DNA of 64,000 nucleotides from Aliiroseovarius sp. S1339 (GTDB taxonomy: Bacteria > Pseudomonadota > Alphaproteobacteria > Rhodobacterales > Rhodobacteraceae), in contig NZ_JALPQG010000009.1 of the NCBI RefSeq assembly GCF_023195695.1, forward strand, positions 62,001 through 126,000, read 5' to 3'. The notes under the pieces were generated by a model. That model searched no databases. It was given only the letters and a program-made list of their open reading frames with translations, and was not told where the DNA came from. The number at the start of each line of letters is the position of its first letter. Positions within the stretch are counted from its first letter, which is position 1. Position numbers and translations under genes: made by a program. Positions 36,553 to 46,600 of the stretch are shown one piece after another.

Positions 36553-37323
36553 TTATCGGCTTTCATCTGCATTCATCTTGCGCTCCAGCCACCGCACCCC
36601 CGCCGAGATGATCAGGACCAGCACCAGATATTCGAGGATCAGCAGCGTATAGATTTCCAGCGGACGGTATTCGGTGACCACCAACTCGTTGGCCCGCCGG
36701 GTCAACTCCTCCATCCCGATCACGGATGCGAAGGCGGACATTTTCACGATATAGATGAACTGGTTGGCCAACGGCGGCAGGATGCGCCGCACCGCTTGCG
36801 GCAGAATGACATAGCGCATCGCCTGCGCACGGCTTAACCCGATGGTCTGGGCGGCTTCGGCCTGACCGCGTGGAACGGCTTGGATGCCGGACCGGAAAAT
36901 CTCGGCGGTAAACGCGCTATCGGACAGGGCCAGCGTGATCACCGCACCCCAGAACGGGTCGATATTCAGGGTGATGCCCATCGAGCGTAGGACGACTGGA
37001 AGTCCGTAAAAAACCCAAAACAGCATTGGCAATAGTGGGATCGCGCGGACAAACTCGACATAAATGCGGTTGGGCAGGCGCAACCATCGGTTCTGCGCAA
37101 AGGCGGGCAGGGCGACAATCAGACCGATGATGATCGACGCAACAGCCGCCAGAACCGAGATCTGGATGGTTGACGAAAATCCCCGAAACAGGAATTTCAC
37201 ATTGGTCCAGCCCGACGATGTTGACGGGTCGATCACATACCAGCCCCATATGCCGGGCGCAGCCGAACAAGCGGCTAGGGCGAAAAGCGACAGTATCGCG
37301 AGGGTCAGACGGGTTCTGATCAT
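36553..37323 (-). CDS. Polar amino acid ABC transporter permease
   Basis: A 256-residue HisMQ-type permease. TM1 starts at once (MIRTRLTLAILSLFALAAC); the five-TM core has SALLAAVASIIIGLI-like helix 2 and the conserved EAAQTIGLSRAQAMRYVILPQAVRRILPPL loop for the ATPase, here starting near 157. The ATG at 37323 has AGGGG at seven bases; a GTG six bases upstream is less well placed. The LAACS stretch imitates a lipobox but lies in a membrane helix. Single permease, so it may form a homodimer. Confidence 0.92.
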   Translation of the reverse strand: MIRTRLTLAILSLFALAACSAAPGIWGWYVIDPSTSSGWTNVKFLFRGFSSTIQISVLAAVASIIIGLIVALPAFAQNRWLRLPNRIYVEFVRAIPLLPMLFWVFYGLPVVLRSMGITLNIDPFWGAVITLALSDSAFTAEIFRSGIQAVPRGQAEAAQTIGLSRAQAMRYVILPQAVRRILPPLANQFIYIVKMSAFASVIGMEELTRRANELVVTEYRPLEIYTLLILEYLVLVLIISAGVRWLERKMNADESR

Positions 37324-37333
37324 TGTCACACCC

Positions 37334-38071
37334 CTAATGCTTCAGGATTTTATCAAGGAATTGTGCGAAGCGGGCGGATTTCGGTGCAGTGAAGGCAATT
37401 TCTGGGGGGGCAATCTCGACGATCTCGCCTTGGTCCATAAAGGCGACGCGATCGGCCACGCGGCGCGCAAACCCCATCTCGTGGGTCACGCAGATCATCG
37501 TCATGCCATCGCTCGCCAGATCCTCCATCACGTCCAACACCTCGGCAATCATTTCCGGGTCCAGCGCTGACGTGGGTTCGTCAAACAACATCAGCTTAGG
37601 CTCCATGCAAAGTGATCGCGCGATCGCCACGCGCTGTTGCTGCCCACCCGACAATTGGCCGGGGCGTTTGTCGGCCTGTTCGGGGATGCGCACGCGCTCT
37701 AGGTAAGCCATGGCGCGGTCACGAGCTTCCAGTTTTGGCATTCCAAGGGCGCGCATCGGACCCAGCGTCAGATTGTCCAGAACGCTTAGGTGTGGAAATA
37801 GATTAAACTGCTGAAAAACCATACCAATATCGCCCCGGCCTTGGGCATCGACAGGCTGGTCATATACGTGGATCGTGCCTTTCTGGTGTGTCTCGAGCCC
37901 CGCCAAAAGGCGGACAACCGTGGATTTCCCCGATCCGGACGGGCCGCAGATCACCAGCTTTTCGCCGTGATCCACGGTCAGCGAAATATCCTGCAGCACC
38001 TGAAAATCGTCATACCACTTGTTGACGGCATCCATAGTGATCGCATGTTTTGTCCGCTCGGTGTTCGCCAC
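37334..38071 (-). CDS. Polar amino acid ABC transporter ATP-binding protein
   Basis: A 245-residue HisP/GlnQ-type ATPase. Walker [10 protein letters not shown]-loop [15 protein letters not shown], signature LSGGQQQR, Walker B LMLFDEP, H-loop VTHEMG. The GTG at 38071 ([14 protein letters not shown]) follows GGAAAGAA and is the best start; the longer open frame upstream overlaps the divergent binding-protein gene. It lies upstream of, and 10 bases from, the permease gene. Confidence 0.93.
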   Translation of the reverse strand: MANTERTKHAITMDAVNKWYDDFQVLQDISLTVDHGEKLVICGPSGSGKSTVVRLLAGLETHQKGTIHVYDQPVDAQGRGDIGMVFQQFNLFPHLSVLDNLTLGPMRALGMPKLEARDRAMAYLERVRIPEQADKRPGQLSGGQQQRVAIARSLCMEPKLMLFDEPTSALDPEMIAEVLDVMEDLASDGMTMICVTHEMGFARRVADRVAFMDQGEIVEIAPPEIAFTAPKSARFAQFLDKILKH

Positions 38072-38190
38072 TTGTTCTTTCCGCCGCGATCTGTTCAACT
38101 GATTGTGAGCAGCAGGTCCAAGTCCCGCTGCAATTCGTATGGTATATGAACACGCTACGAATTTGATAACCACCAAAAGGACACCGCGCG

Positions 38191-38964
38191 ATGAACTTTC
38201 TGCGAACACTTGGGGCCGGGCTGCTGGCAATGACAATGCTGGCTGGCGGGGCGCAGGCCCAATCTGCCCTGAACGATATTCTTTCGGGCGGCGTCCTGAA
38301 GGTGGGCACTACGGGCGACTGGAACCCGATGACGATGAAGGACCCCGCGACCGACAGCTATCGCGGGTATGACATCGACGTCATGACCGAGCTGGCCAAA
38401 GATCTTGAGGTAGAGTTGGAATTCGTTCCCACCGATTGGAAAACGCTGGTGAACGGAATTGTGGCGGGCAAGTATCACATGACCGGTTCTGCCTCGATCT
38501 CGCCGTCGCGGATGAAGGTGGCGGGGTATTCCGAGCCATACATTTCAGTGCAAATCCTGCCCTTCACCACTGAAGACAAGGTTGCGAAGTTTGATGGCTG
38601 GGAGACGGTCAACAAACCTGATGTGAAGGTTGCGACCACGCTTGGCACCTCGTTTGAAAAGATGGTGCGCGACTGGTTCCCGGAAGCAGATATCAAAGTG
38701 GTCGAAGCGCCCGCGCGTGGCTATCAGGAGGTTCTGGCTGGGCGCGCCGATGTGTTCATCACGTCGAACATCGAAGGTGCCACACTGACCGAGAAATTTC
38801 CCCAAGTGACTGCTGTGCCGGTCGAAGCCCCGCGTGAACCGACGCCGATCGCGATGATCCTACCGCAGAGCGATCAGGTGTGGATCAACTATGTGAACAG
38901 CTGGGTAAAAGTGAAGAAAGAACAAGGGTTCTTCGCAGAAACCGCCGCGAAATGGGGTCTGTGA
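38191..38964 (+). CDS. Amino-acid-type ABC transporter substrate-binding protein
   Basis: A 257-residue family-3 binding protein. Signal peptide [20 protein letters not shown] cleaved near AQA-QSA; AAAGGACACC before the ATG. The mature protein opens with [16 protein letters not shown] and has [46 protein letters not shown] and [14 protein letters not shown], as in binding proteins and cyclohexadienyl-dehydratase relatives. It is divergent from its ATPase and permease genes; a terminator follows. Confidence 0.92.
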   Translation: MNFLRTLGAGLLAMTMLAGGAQAQSALNDILSGGVLKVGTTGDWNPMTMKDPATDSYRGYDIDVMTELAKDLEVELEFVPTDWKTLVNGIVAGKYHMTGSASISPSRMKVAGYSEPYISVQILPFTTEDKVAKFDGWETVNKPDVKVATTLGTSFEKMVRDWFPEADIKVVEAPARGYQEVLAGRADVFITSNIEGATLTEKFPQVTAVPVEAPREPTPIAMILPQSDQVWINYVNSWVKVKKEQGFFAETAAKWGL

Positions 38965-38986
38965 AACTGGTCGCATGATAGACAGG

Positions 38987-39013
38987 AGGCCGGGCGTTCT
39001 GTCCGGCCTTTTC
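38987..39013. terminator. Intrinsic terminator after the amino-acid-binding protein gene
   Basis: AGGCCGG (38987-38993) pairs with CCGGCCT (39003-39009), then TTTT. It sits between two converging genes. Confidence 0.8.
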
Positions 39014-39021
39014 AATTGCCA

Positions 39022-40143
39022 TCACGGCAGCTTGGCCGTTTGATACAGTTTCACTTTGGTGCCGCCGTGATCGACCGGCGGGCCGGGGGGCAGGAAGGGC
39101 AGACCGGTCGCCTTGGCTAACCCACCGTCGCTGGTGATGATCCCAACCCGCCAACCCGAAAATCTTTCCTGCAGCACTTTTCCCAGCGAGCCGTAAAGCG
39201 CAAACAACAGTTTTTTGTTGCCGATCCGCCCACCATAAGGCGGGTTCACGATGACAAGGCCGCCGGGTGTTTCAGGCCGTTGCAGGTCGCTGATCGACCC
39301 CTCGGTGAATTGGGTTAAGGCGGCGATCCCGGCGGCTTCGGCGTTATGCCGACTGTTGGCAATCGCGCCTGCATTTCGGTCTGACCCGAAGAAGCGGGGG
39401 GTGTCGGCGCTAACTTCAACTTCTGCCTCCGCTTTCATCATGGCGAAGGCCTCGGCATCAAAACTCGCCAAATTCTCGAACGCAAACGAGCGCGCGCGGC
39501 CGGGCAATAGGCCCACAGACATTTCGGCGGCTTCGATCAAAAAAGTACCTGATCCGCACATAGGGTCCAGCACCGGTTCTTGTCCGTCATAGCCTGCGGC
39601 CTTCAGGAACAGGGCCGCAAGGGTTTCACGCATCGGCGCTTTGCCGGTCGCGGTCTTGTAGCCGCGCTTGTGCAGGCTTTCGCCCGAGCTATCCAAACTG
39701 ATCGTCACCATATTGTCGTCAATCCGCACCTTCAAAACCAGCGCGGCCTCTTTCGAGATTGTCGCGCCCAATTCCTCGGAAATAGCCTTCTCGACCCGCT
39801 GGGCGGCCGCCTTGTGGTGATAGATTTTCGACCGCTTGCACACGGCTTCGACCCGCACTGGCATGTCCGCCCGCAGAAAATCCCCCCACGGAAACTTGCG
39901 CGCCCGTTTATCAAGTTGCGCCAGATGAAACGCTCGAAAGCTGCCCAGTCGAACCAACACACGGGTTGCGCCGCGCAGGGTCAGGTTGGCGCGCCAGACC
40001 TCGTCCCAGCCGCCTTGCGTCGTGACGCCGCCGGGGCTGGCCGTTGGGGTTGCAAAACCTGCGGCGCGGGCTTCCTCGGCCAACACGGGTTCCAGACCCG
40101 GTGGGGCGACAAGGAAAACTTCAATTGTGTCTGTGGTGCTCAT
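39022..40143 (-). CDS. THUMP-domain SAM-dependent RNA methyltransferase (RlmL/YpsC type)
   Basis: A 373-residue rRNA methyltransferase. N-terminal ferredoxin-like/THUMP part (about 1-155: FLVAPPGLEPVLAEEARAAGF at the start) and a Rossmann methyltransferase domain with DPMCGSGTFLIEAA (SAM site) and IVNPPYGGRIG, the NPPY motif of N-methylating enzymes. Likely substrate is 23S rRNA guanine, by family only. It converges with the binding-protein gene and is divergent from the racemase-family gene. Confidence 0.9.
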   Translation of the reverse strand: MSTTDTIEVFLVAPPGLEPVLAEEARAAGFATPTASPGGVTTQGGWDEVWRANLTLRGATRVLVRLGSFRAFHLAQLDKRARKFPWGDFLRADMPVRVEAVCKRSKIYHHKAAAQRVEKAISEELGATISKEAALVLKVRIDDNMVTISLDSSGESLHKRGYKTATGKAPMRETLAALFLKAAGYDGQEPVLDPMCGSGTFLIEAAEMSVGLLPGRARSFAFENLASFDAEAFAMMKAEAEVEVSADTPRFFGSDRNAGAIANSRHNAEAAGIAALTQFTEGSISDLQRPETPGGLVIVNPPYGGRIGNKKLLFALYGSLGKVLQERFSGWRVGIITSDGGLAKATGLPFLPPGPPVDHGGTKVKLYQTAKLP

Positions 40144-40252
40144 GTCTGCTCTCTAGCCCATCGGCGTCAGCGGGGCGAGGCGAATTCTTCTTGTGCCGGG
40201 GCATCGTGGCAAGGACAGTGGCGGGGCTGAACATCCGCGAGGGGCCAAGAAA

Positions 40253-41281
40253 ATGCGCAGTTCCAAGACCATTCACGTGATTTCCTGCCATGCAGAAGGC
40301 GAGGTCGGCGATGTCATCGTCGGTGGGGTCGCGCCGCCACCCGGTGATACGATCTGGGCGCAAAGCCGTCACATCGCAAAGGATCAGAACCTGCGCAATT
40401 TCGTTCTGAACGAACCGCGCGGCGGCGTGTTTCGTCATGTGAACCTGCTGGTGCCGCCGAAGCATCCAGACGCCGATGCAGCGTTCATCATCATGGAGCC
40501 TGAGGACACGCCCCCTATGTCTGGGTCCAACTCGATCTGCGTGGCGACCGCGCTTCTGGACAGTGGCATCATCCCGATGACCGAGCCGGTGACGGAAATG
40601 GTGCTTGAAGCGCCCGGCGGGCTGGTGCGTGTTCGCGCAGACTGTAAAGACGGCAAGGCGCACCGCATCACTGTCCAGAATGTTGCAAGCTTCGCAGACC
40701 GTCTGTCTGTGCCGCTTGAGGTCGAGGGCGTGGGCAGCCTAACCGTTGACACGGCATATGGCGGCGACAGTTTTGTCATTGTCGATGCAGCCATGTTGGA
40801 CTTCAGCATCCGCGAGGACGAAGCCGCCGACATTGCGCGGCTGGGCGTGCGCATCACCGATGCGGCAAATGAACAGCTTGGCTTTACGCATCCGGAAAAC
40901 CCGGATTGGGACCATATCTCGTTTTGCTTGTTTGCCGGGGCGCTCAGCCGTGAAAATGATCACCTTACAGCCCGCGCCGCTGTTGCCATTCAGCCAGGAA
41001 AAGTAGACCGATCACCGACTGGCACCGCCCTGTCCGCGCGCATGGCGGTGTTGGCCGCGCAGGGCGAAATGGGCGTTGGCGACAGCCTCGTCGCGACCTC
41101 GATCATCGGGTCCACCTTCACCGGACAGATTGTGCGGGACGCCAAAGTTGGGGGCCGCGCCGCAATCGTGCCGTCCATTTCGGGTCGTGGCTGGATCACC
41201 GGCGTTCACCAGCACATGCTGGACCCGTCCGACCCCTGGCCCGAAGGCTATCGCCTGAAAGACACATGGGGGGCGTCTTGA
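40253..41281 (+). CDS. Proline racemase-family enzyme with Ser/Thr in place of both catalytic Cys
   Basis: A 342-residue proline-racemase-fold enzyme; the ATG at 40253 has GAGGGG before it, while open frame further upstream looks non-coding. Racemases and 4-hydroxyproline epimerases use two Cys (MCGH and SPCGTG). Here the first site is MSGSNS with Ser90 and the second [14 protein letters not shown] with Thr256. The human trans-3-hydroxy-L-proline dehydratase also has Thr at the second site, so dehydration of a hydroxyproline is more likely than racemisation. No hydroxyproline pathway gene is adjacent. Confidence 0.88.
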   Translation: MRSSKTIHVISCHAEGEVGDVIVGGVAPPPGDTIWAQSRHIAKDQNLRNFVLNEPRGGVFRHVNLLVPPKHPDADAAFIIMEPEDTPPMSGSNSICVATALLDSGIIPMTEPVTEMVLEAPGGLVRVRADCKDGKAHRITVQNVASFADRLSVPLEVEGVGSLTVDTAYGGDSFVIVDAAMLDFSIREDEAADIARLGVRITDAANEQLGFTHPENPDWDHISFCLFAGALSRENDHLTARAAVAIQPGKVDRSPTGTALSARMAVLAAQGEMGVGDSLVATSIIGSTFTGQIVRDAKVGGRAAIVPSISGRGWITGVHQHMLDPSDPWPEGYRLKDTWGAS

Positions 41282-41287
41282 TGCCTG

Positions 41288-41908
41288 TCAGACGTCCAGA
41301 TCAACGGAGGGGATGATCGGGAAGAACGTGCCGCCCGACCACAACCCAAACCAACTTTCGCCGTCCTGATCTTCATGCGCGCCAAGGTCGATCAGGCGGT
41401 AAAAGCTCTTGCGATCAATCAGCGCCTCAAGGTTCGTGCGCACCAGCACATAAGGCGAAGGCTCGCCAGTGTCCGGGTCACGCACAACGCGAATGGGGGC
41501 GTCCGGGCCCGCGCTGGTTTCGTCGCCCACATTGGTCGTGAAGGTCAGCACCTGATCGCGGCCCGTGCCAGATGGCTCGAAGTCGATGGCGACGAAGGGC
41601 GCGTCATCGACGGTGATGCCGACTTTCTCGACAGGCGTGACAAGGAAATAGTCGTCACCATCCTTACGAATGATAGATGAAAAGAGCTTCACAAGCTCAT
41701 GCCGCCCAATAGGCGTGCCAAGGTAAAACCACGTCCCGTCCCGCGCGATCCGCATGTCCAGGTCACCGCAAAAATCAGGGTTCCAAAGATGGACCGGCGG
41801 CGGGCCCTTCTTGCCCGCTTTACGCGCGGCTGCGGCCAATGCCTCGGTCATGTTTCCGCCGACGGCGGCTTTTTCCGGCGATTTCCCGTCATTTGGCGCT
41901 TTTGTCAT
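41288..41908 (-). CDS. DUF1285 domain protein
   Basis: A 206-residue protein of the DUF1285 family, widespread in proteobacteria and without a settled function. Family features: PPVHLWNPDFCGDLDMRIARDGTW split around the two beta strands, GRHELVKLFSSIIRKDGDDYFLVTPVEKVGI and a C-terminal SWFGLWSGGTFFPI. The N-terminus (about 1-30) is Ala/Lys-rich and probably disordered. It converges with the racemase-family gene (six bases) and is divergent from moxR. Confidence 0.88.
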   Translation of the reverse strand: MTKAPNDGKSPEKAAVGGNMTEALAAAARKAGKKGPPPVHLWNPDFCGDLDMRIARDGTWFYLGTPIGRHELVKLFSSIIRKDGDDYFLVTPVEKVGITVDDAPFVAIDFEPSGTGRDQVLTFTTNVGDETSAGPDAPIRVVRDPDTGEPSPYVLVRTNLEALIDRKSFYRLIDLGAHEDQDGESWFGLWSGGTFFPIIPSVDLDV

Positions 41909-41967
41909 TTGTTCCCCCGACGTGTTTGGCCTTTAATGAAATGTAATAGCGGAGCGGAGGAATATCC

Positions 41968-42972
41968 ATGACCAACGAAGCCCTTTTGGATGAGATTGAA
42001 GCCCTTGGTGACACGCTTGCCCGCGCGAAAGAGGTGATTGGCCGCCGGATCATTGGGCAAGAGCAGGTGGTTGACCTGACCCTGTCAGCGCTTCTGGCAG
42101 GCGGGCACGCGCTGCTGATTGGCCTGCCGGGGTTGGGCAAAACGCGGCTTGTGGAAACGCTGTCCACCGTGATGGGCCTGCGCGAGGGGCGCATTCAATT
42201 TACCCCTGACTTGATGCCATCAGACATTCTTGGGGCGGAAGTGCTGGAAGAAAGCGCAGATGGCGCGCGGTCGTTCCGGTTCCTCAAAGGCCCGATCTTC
42301 TGCCAGCTTCTTTTAGCGGACGAGATTAACCGCGCCAGCCCCCGCACCCAGTCCGCGCTATTGCAGGCGATGCAGGAACATCAGATCTCGGTCGCCGGAC
42401 AAACCCATGATCTGGGTGCGCCGTTTCATGTGCTGGCCACGCAAAACCCGCTGGAGCAGGAAGGCACCTACCCATTGCCCGAGGCGCAGTTGGACCGGTT
42501 CTTGTTGCAAGTCGATGTGGAATACCCTGACCGGGACGCCGAACGCGATATCCTGCTGGCCACGACAGGCACCGAAGATGCGCAGGCCGAACCTGTCTTT
42601 ACCGGCGCAGAGCTGATCGCCGCGCAGAAGCTGTTGCGCCGGATGCCTGTTGGCGAAGGCGTGGTCGATGCGATCCTTGACCTTGTGCGCGCTTGCCGCC
42701 CCGACGATGACGCCGCACCGCAGATCGTGCGTGATACGGTCAGTTGGGGGCCGGGACCGCGTGCGGCACAGGCCCTGATGCTTTTGACACGTGCGCGTGC
42801 GCTGATCGACGGGCGGCTTGCGCCGGGCATTGACGATGTGTGCGCCTTGGCGCGTCCAGTGCTGAGCCACCGCATGGCGCTGAGCTATGGCGCGCGTGCG
42901 GCTGGTCACAATCTGGCAGAGGTCATTGACGCCGTGGTCGATCAGGCCACCAGACCCGCAGCAGCCGCGTGA
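41968..42972 (+). CDS. MoxR-family AAA+ ATPase
   Basis: A 334-residue MoxR ATPase, thought to act as a chaperone for vWA-containing partners. Walker A GLPGLGKT (about 53-60), Walker B LLLADEINRASPRTQSALLQAMQE (about 114-137), sensor 1 ATQNPLEQEGTYPLPEAQLDRFL. SD GGAGGAA before the ATG. It leads an operon of four overlapping genes (MoxR, DUF58, DUF4159, vWA-like), equivalent to the bat-type clusters. Confidence 0.95.
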   Translation: MTNEALLDEIEALGDTLARAKEVIGRRIIGQEQVVDLTLSALLAGGHALLIGLPGLGKTRLVETLSTVMGLREGRIQFTPDLMPSDILGAEVLEESADGARSFRFLKGPIFCQLLLADEINRASPRTQSALLQAMQEHQISVAGQTHDLGAPFHVLATQNPLEQEGTYPLPEAQLDRFLLQVDVEYPDRDAERDILLATTGTEDAQAEPVFTGAELIAAQKLLRRMPVGEGVVDAILDLVRACRPDDDAAPQIVRDTVSWGPGPRAAQALMLLTRARALIDGRLAPGIDDVCALARPVLSHRMALSYGARAAGHNLAEVIDAVVDQATRPAAAA

Positions 42973-43826
42973 CTTCCAACCCCACCTTACGCACCCGCGC
43001 GGAAGCGCTGGCCGAGCGCTTGCCGCCGCTTTTGGCGCAGGCGCGTCATCTGGCGGCAAGTGTCGAGTTGGGCGAACACGGTCGTCGCAGGCCGGGGCAA
43101 GGCGATGCGTTCTGGCAATTTCGCCCCGCCCAACCCGGTGATCCTGCGCACCGTATCGACTGGCGCCGGTCTGCCCGGTCGGATCATCACTATGTGCAAG
43201 AAAAGGAATGGCAGGCGGCGCAAAGCGTACTGTTTTGGGTGGACGCGTCACCTTCGATGGCGTTCGCATCCTCGTCAGATGTGCCCGAAAAAGGCGCGTT
43301 GGCGCGTTTGATTGCGATGGCTCTGGCAACGCTTTTGGTGCGTGGCGGGGAACGGGTGGGTCTGGCCACCAGTGCTTCCCCAGCAGGGCGCGGCGAGCTT
43401 GCTTTGTCGCGCATGGCGTCAGCGCTGATTGACCCGCAGGACACAGGTTTTGTGGATTTACCCGCACGCTCACGCGCAGTTTTCCTGTCTGATTTCCTGG
43501 GTGATACGGCCTCTGTCGCGCAAGCCGTCACCCAAGCCGCCGACCGGGGTGTTACGGGCGTGCTGTTCCAGATCCTCGATCCGGTGGAAGAAGGCTTTCC
43601 GTTCCATGGCCGCATGATTTTTGAAGACATGAGCGGCCGTCTGGAACATGACACGCGCGAAGCACATGACCTGCGCGACCGCTATCTGGATCGGCTGACC
43701 GCCCGCAAGGCCGAGCTGTCTGATCTGGCGCGTCGTACAGGCTGGCAGTTTCACACCCACCATAGCGGCGAAGCTGACAGCGCAGCACTTCTTTGGCTCT
43801 ATCACGCGATCGAGGGGCACAGATGA
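42969..43826 (+). CDS. DUF58 domain protein
   Basis: A 285-residue DUF58 protein. The GTG start overlaps the moxR stop. The family signature is seen in GEHGRRRPGQGDAFWQFRPAQPGDPAHRIDWRRSARSD (split about 37-75) and YVQEKEWQAAQSVLFWVDASPSM, where DASPS is a vWA/MIDAS-like motif. No membrane segment. It is the usual partner of MoxR. It overlaps the next gene by four bases. Confidence 0.92.
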   Translation: MTSNPTLRTRAEALAERLPPLLAQARHLAASVELGEHGRRRPGQGDAFWQFRPAQPGDPAHRIDWRRSARSDHHYVQEKEWQAAQSVLFWVDASPSMAFASSSDVPEKGALARLIAMALATLLVRGGERVGLATSASPAGRGELALSRMASALIDPQDTGFVDLPARSRAVFLSDFLGDTASVAQAVTQAADRGVTGVLFQILDPVEEGFPFHGRMIFEDMSGRLEHDTREAHDLRDRYLDRLTARKAELSDLARRTGWQFHTHHSGEADSAALLWLYHAIEGHR

Positions 43827-46600
43827 TCTTCGGATTGCCCATCGCGTTCACCACGCCGTGGTTGTTGGCGGCCCTTGCGGCCCTGCCGGTTCTTTGGTGG
43901 CTGCTGCGCGCGGTGCCACCTGCGCCCGTTCGGCGGCGGTTTCCGGCGGTGACGCTGCTTTTGGGCCTTGAAGATCGCGACGCGGAAAGTGACCGAACGC
44001 CGTGGTGGCTTTTGTTGTTGCGCCTGCTGGCGGTTGCGGCGCTGATCCTTGGCTTTGCAGGGCCGGTTTTGAACCCGGAAGAGCGCCAAGCCGGACGTGG
44101 CCCTCTCCTGATCTTCGTTGATGCCCAATGGACGGCGGCGTCCGACTGGCCGCAGCGGATCGCGGCCATTGAAGACCAACTTGACGACGCGGCTCAGGCT
44201 GGTCGCACCGTGGCTATCACATTGTCGCATGATGTTGGGCTGGCCGATGGGGCAGCCCCTCAGTGGCTCAGCGCCGGGGATTGGCGCGCGCGTTTGCCGG
44301 GTTTGTCGCCGGTATCGTGGGACGCGCCTTATGGCGCTGCGCCGCAATGGGTTGCGGGCTTACAGGATGCTGACACGGTTTGGGTGTCGGACGGTTTGGC
44401 GCGTGAGGGCCGCAGTGACCTTTTGGCCGCGTTCGAGGCGAAAGGCCGCGTCGATGTCCTTCAACCTACGGCACCGCGTTTGGGGCTTTTGCCTGCGCAA
44501 GCCGAGGATGGCTCACTTGTGCTGCAAGCGCTGCGCAGCGAAGCGGTGACGACCACCGAACTTCAGGTCCAGGCCATTGGTCCAGACCCAACTGGGGTCG
44601 AACGGGTGTTGGCCGCATCGCCCCTGACATTCTCCGCCGGCGCTGCACGCGGGGAAGTGCGGATGGCCCTGCCGCCAGAACTTCGCAACCGCATCACCCG
44701 GTTTCAACTGGCCGCCCAGCTCGCCGCCGGGGCTGTTACGCTAGCCGATGACAGTCTGCGCCGTCGCCGCGTCGCACTTTTGACCGGCACGCAATCGCGC
44801 GAAGGGTTGGAACTGCTATCCCCACTGCATTATCTGCGCGAAGCGCTGGTGCCCTCGGCCGAAGTGATCGAAGACGAGTCGATCACGACGCTGGTTGAGG
44901 CCGGGCCAGAGGTTGTGATCCTGCCGGATGTGCCCAGCCTTGCCGAACCCGATCAGAAAGCGCTGGCCGCGTGGGTGGCAAAGGGCGGGCTTCTTTTGCG
45001 GTTTGCCGGCCCGCGTCTGGCCGCCGCCGACACCGGGCGCGGGGTTGAAGATATTCTGCTTCCCGTGCGTCTGCGATCTGGTGGCCGTGTGGTTGGTGGC
45101 GCGATGAGCTGGGGCGCGCCACGTGCATTGGCCCCATTCCCCGACACTTCGCCCTTCTTCGGGCTCCGCGTGCCGGATGACGTGCTTGTGCGCGCGCAAA
45201 TCCTTGCGGAACCCGGCCCGGACCTTGCCGACCGAACCATGGCCTCGCTGGCGGATGGAACACCGCTGGTGACCCGCAAGGCGCTGGGCGATGGGCAAGT
45301 GGTTTTGTTCCACATCTCGGCCAATGCCGAATGGTCGTCGCTGGCCCTGTCAGGTCTGTTTGTGCAGATGTTAGAGCGGCTTGCCGTCTCGACCCGCCCC
45401 GGACAGGTCAAATCCGAGGCGCTTGAGGGGACGCAATGGGTGGCCGAACGGCTGTTGGATCCGTTTGGTCAACTTGGCCCTGCTGGGGCGCAGGCAGGCG
45501 TCGATGGGCCGCAATTGCTGGCCGGGGCCGGTGCCGACGTGCCACCCGGTCTTTATGCTGACGGGGATCGGTTGATGGCCGTCAATACGCTTGATGCCGA
45601 CGCGCAAATGTCGCCGGCAAATTGGCCCGCCCATATCGCACCACGTTGGGAAGATCGCAGCGCAACGCGAAGCCTCGCACCATATTTGCTGGCCGGGGCG
45701 CTGATCGTTGGCGTCATTGACGTTCTGGCAAGCCTGTTGATTTCCGGGCGCCTTTGGGGTGCGCGCACCATGAAAGGAGCTGCGCGGGTTGGGGCTGTCT
45801 TCATGTTCGCCATGCTCTGCGCGCCGAACGACAGCGTTGCGCAAGAGGTTGGCACAGCAGATGGCGTGATTGGAGCCGCCAGCACCGTGACGCTGGCGCA
45901 TGTTTTGACTGGCGACAGCGCCACGGACGAGGTCGCTAAGGCCGGGCTAACGGGGCTTTCCGACCAACTGTTTTCACGCACCTCGGTCGAGCCAGCGCCG
46001 CCTTTCGGCCTTGATGTCGAAAGCGACGACCTGTCAGTTTATCCATTCCTGTACTGGCCGATCACCGATACCACCCGTCAACCCAGCCCCGAGGCTTATG
46101 GGCGTCTGAAAACCTATCTTGCCGCCGGGGGTTTCATCCTGTTTGACACCCGCGATGCCGGATTTGGTGGGGAAAGTGCGGCGGCGCTACGGCTGCGCAC
46201 CATCGCGCTGCCGCTTGGCCTGCCGCCGCTGGAACCTGTCCCGCTTGATCACGTTCTGACCCGCTCGTTCTATTTGCTAGAGGAATTTCCCGGCCGCGCG
46301 CGTGGCCCGGCGTGGGTCGAGGCAGCCCCACCGAACGCCGAACGGGCCGAGGGGATGCCGTTTCGCAACCTCAATGACGGGGTCAGCCCGGTGATCATTG
46401 GCGGCAACGACTGGGCAGGCGCTTGGGCGATCCGGTCTGATGGCGCGCCGATGTTTCCGGTCGGGCGCGGTCAAGCCGGGGACCGCCAGCGCGAAATGGC
46501 AGTGCGTTTTGGTATCAACCTTGTGATGCATGTGCTGACGGGGAATTACAAATCCGATCAGGTGCATGTGCCGGCGTTGTTGGAAAGGTTGGGGGAATGA
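43823..46600 (+). CDS. DUF4159 domain membrane protein (BatA-like N-terminus)
   Basis: A 925-residue protein. The start MIFGLPIAFTTPWLLAALAALP has the BatA-type pair of N-terminal helices (about 9-30 and 58-78); the large middle part is periplasm- or cytoplasm-facing with a glutamine-amidotransferase-like fold (VVILPDVPSLAEPDQKALAAWVAKGGLLLRF), another TM about 625-645, and a C-terminal DUF4159 domain (about 700-920; VYPFLYWPITD, YLAAGGFILFDTRD). Part of the MoxR operon; it overlaps both neighbours. The exact function of such proteins is not known. Confidence 0.9.
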   Translation: MIFGLPIAFTTPWLLAALAALPVLWWLLRAVPPAPVRRRFPAVTLLLGLEDRDAESDRTPWWLLLLRLLAVAALILGFAGPVLNPEERQAGRGPLLIFVDAQWTAASDWPQRIAAIEDQLDDAAQAGRTVAITLSHDVGLADGAAPQWLSAGDWRARLPGLSPVSWDAPYGAAPQWVAGLQDADTVWVSDGLAREGRSDLLAAFEAKGRVDVLQPTAPRLGLLPAQAEDGSLVLQALRSEAVTTTELQVQAIGPDPTGVERVLAASPLTFSAGAARGEVRMALPPELRNRITRFQLAAQLAAGAVTLADDSLRRRRVALLTGTQSREGLELLSPLHYLREALVPSAEVIEDESITTLVEAGPEVVILPDVPSLAEPDQKALAAWVAKGGLLLRFAGPRLAAADTGRGVEDILLPVRLRSGGRVVGGAMSWGAPRALAPFPDTSPFFGLRVPDDVLVRAQILAEPGPDLADRTMASLADGTPLVTRKALGDGQVVLFHISANAEWSSLALSGLFVQMLERLAVSTRPGQVKSEALEGTQWVAERLLDPFGQLGPAGAQAGVDGPQLLAGAGADVPPGLYADGDRLMAVNTLDADAQMSPANWPAHIAPRWEDRSATRSLAPYLLAGALIVGVIDVLASLLISGRLWGARTMKGAARVGAVFMFAMLCAPNDSVAQEVGTADGVIGAASTVTLAHVLTGDSATDEVAKAGLTGLSDQLFSRTSVEPAPPFGLDVESDDLSVYPFLYWPITDTTRQPSPEAYGRLKTYLAAGGFILFDTRDAGFGGESAAALRLRTIALPLGLPPLEPVPLDHVLTRSFYLLEEFPGRARGPAWVEAAPPNAERAEGMPFRNLNDGVSPVIIGGNDWAGAWAIRSDGAPMFPVGRGQAGDRQREMAVRFGINLVMHVLTGNYKSDQVHVPALLERLGE

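Noticed and set aside
36553-37323. Lipoprotein signal in the amino acid permease (LAACS)
   Set aside because: The stretch is the first membrane helix of a HisMQ-type permease; a lipobox reading would not fit the topology.
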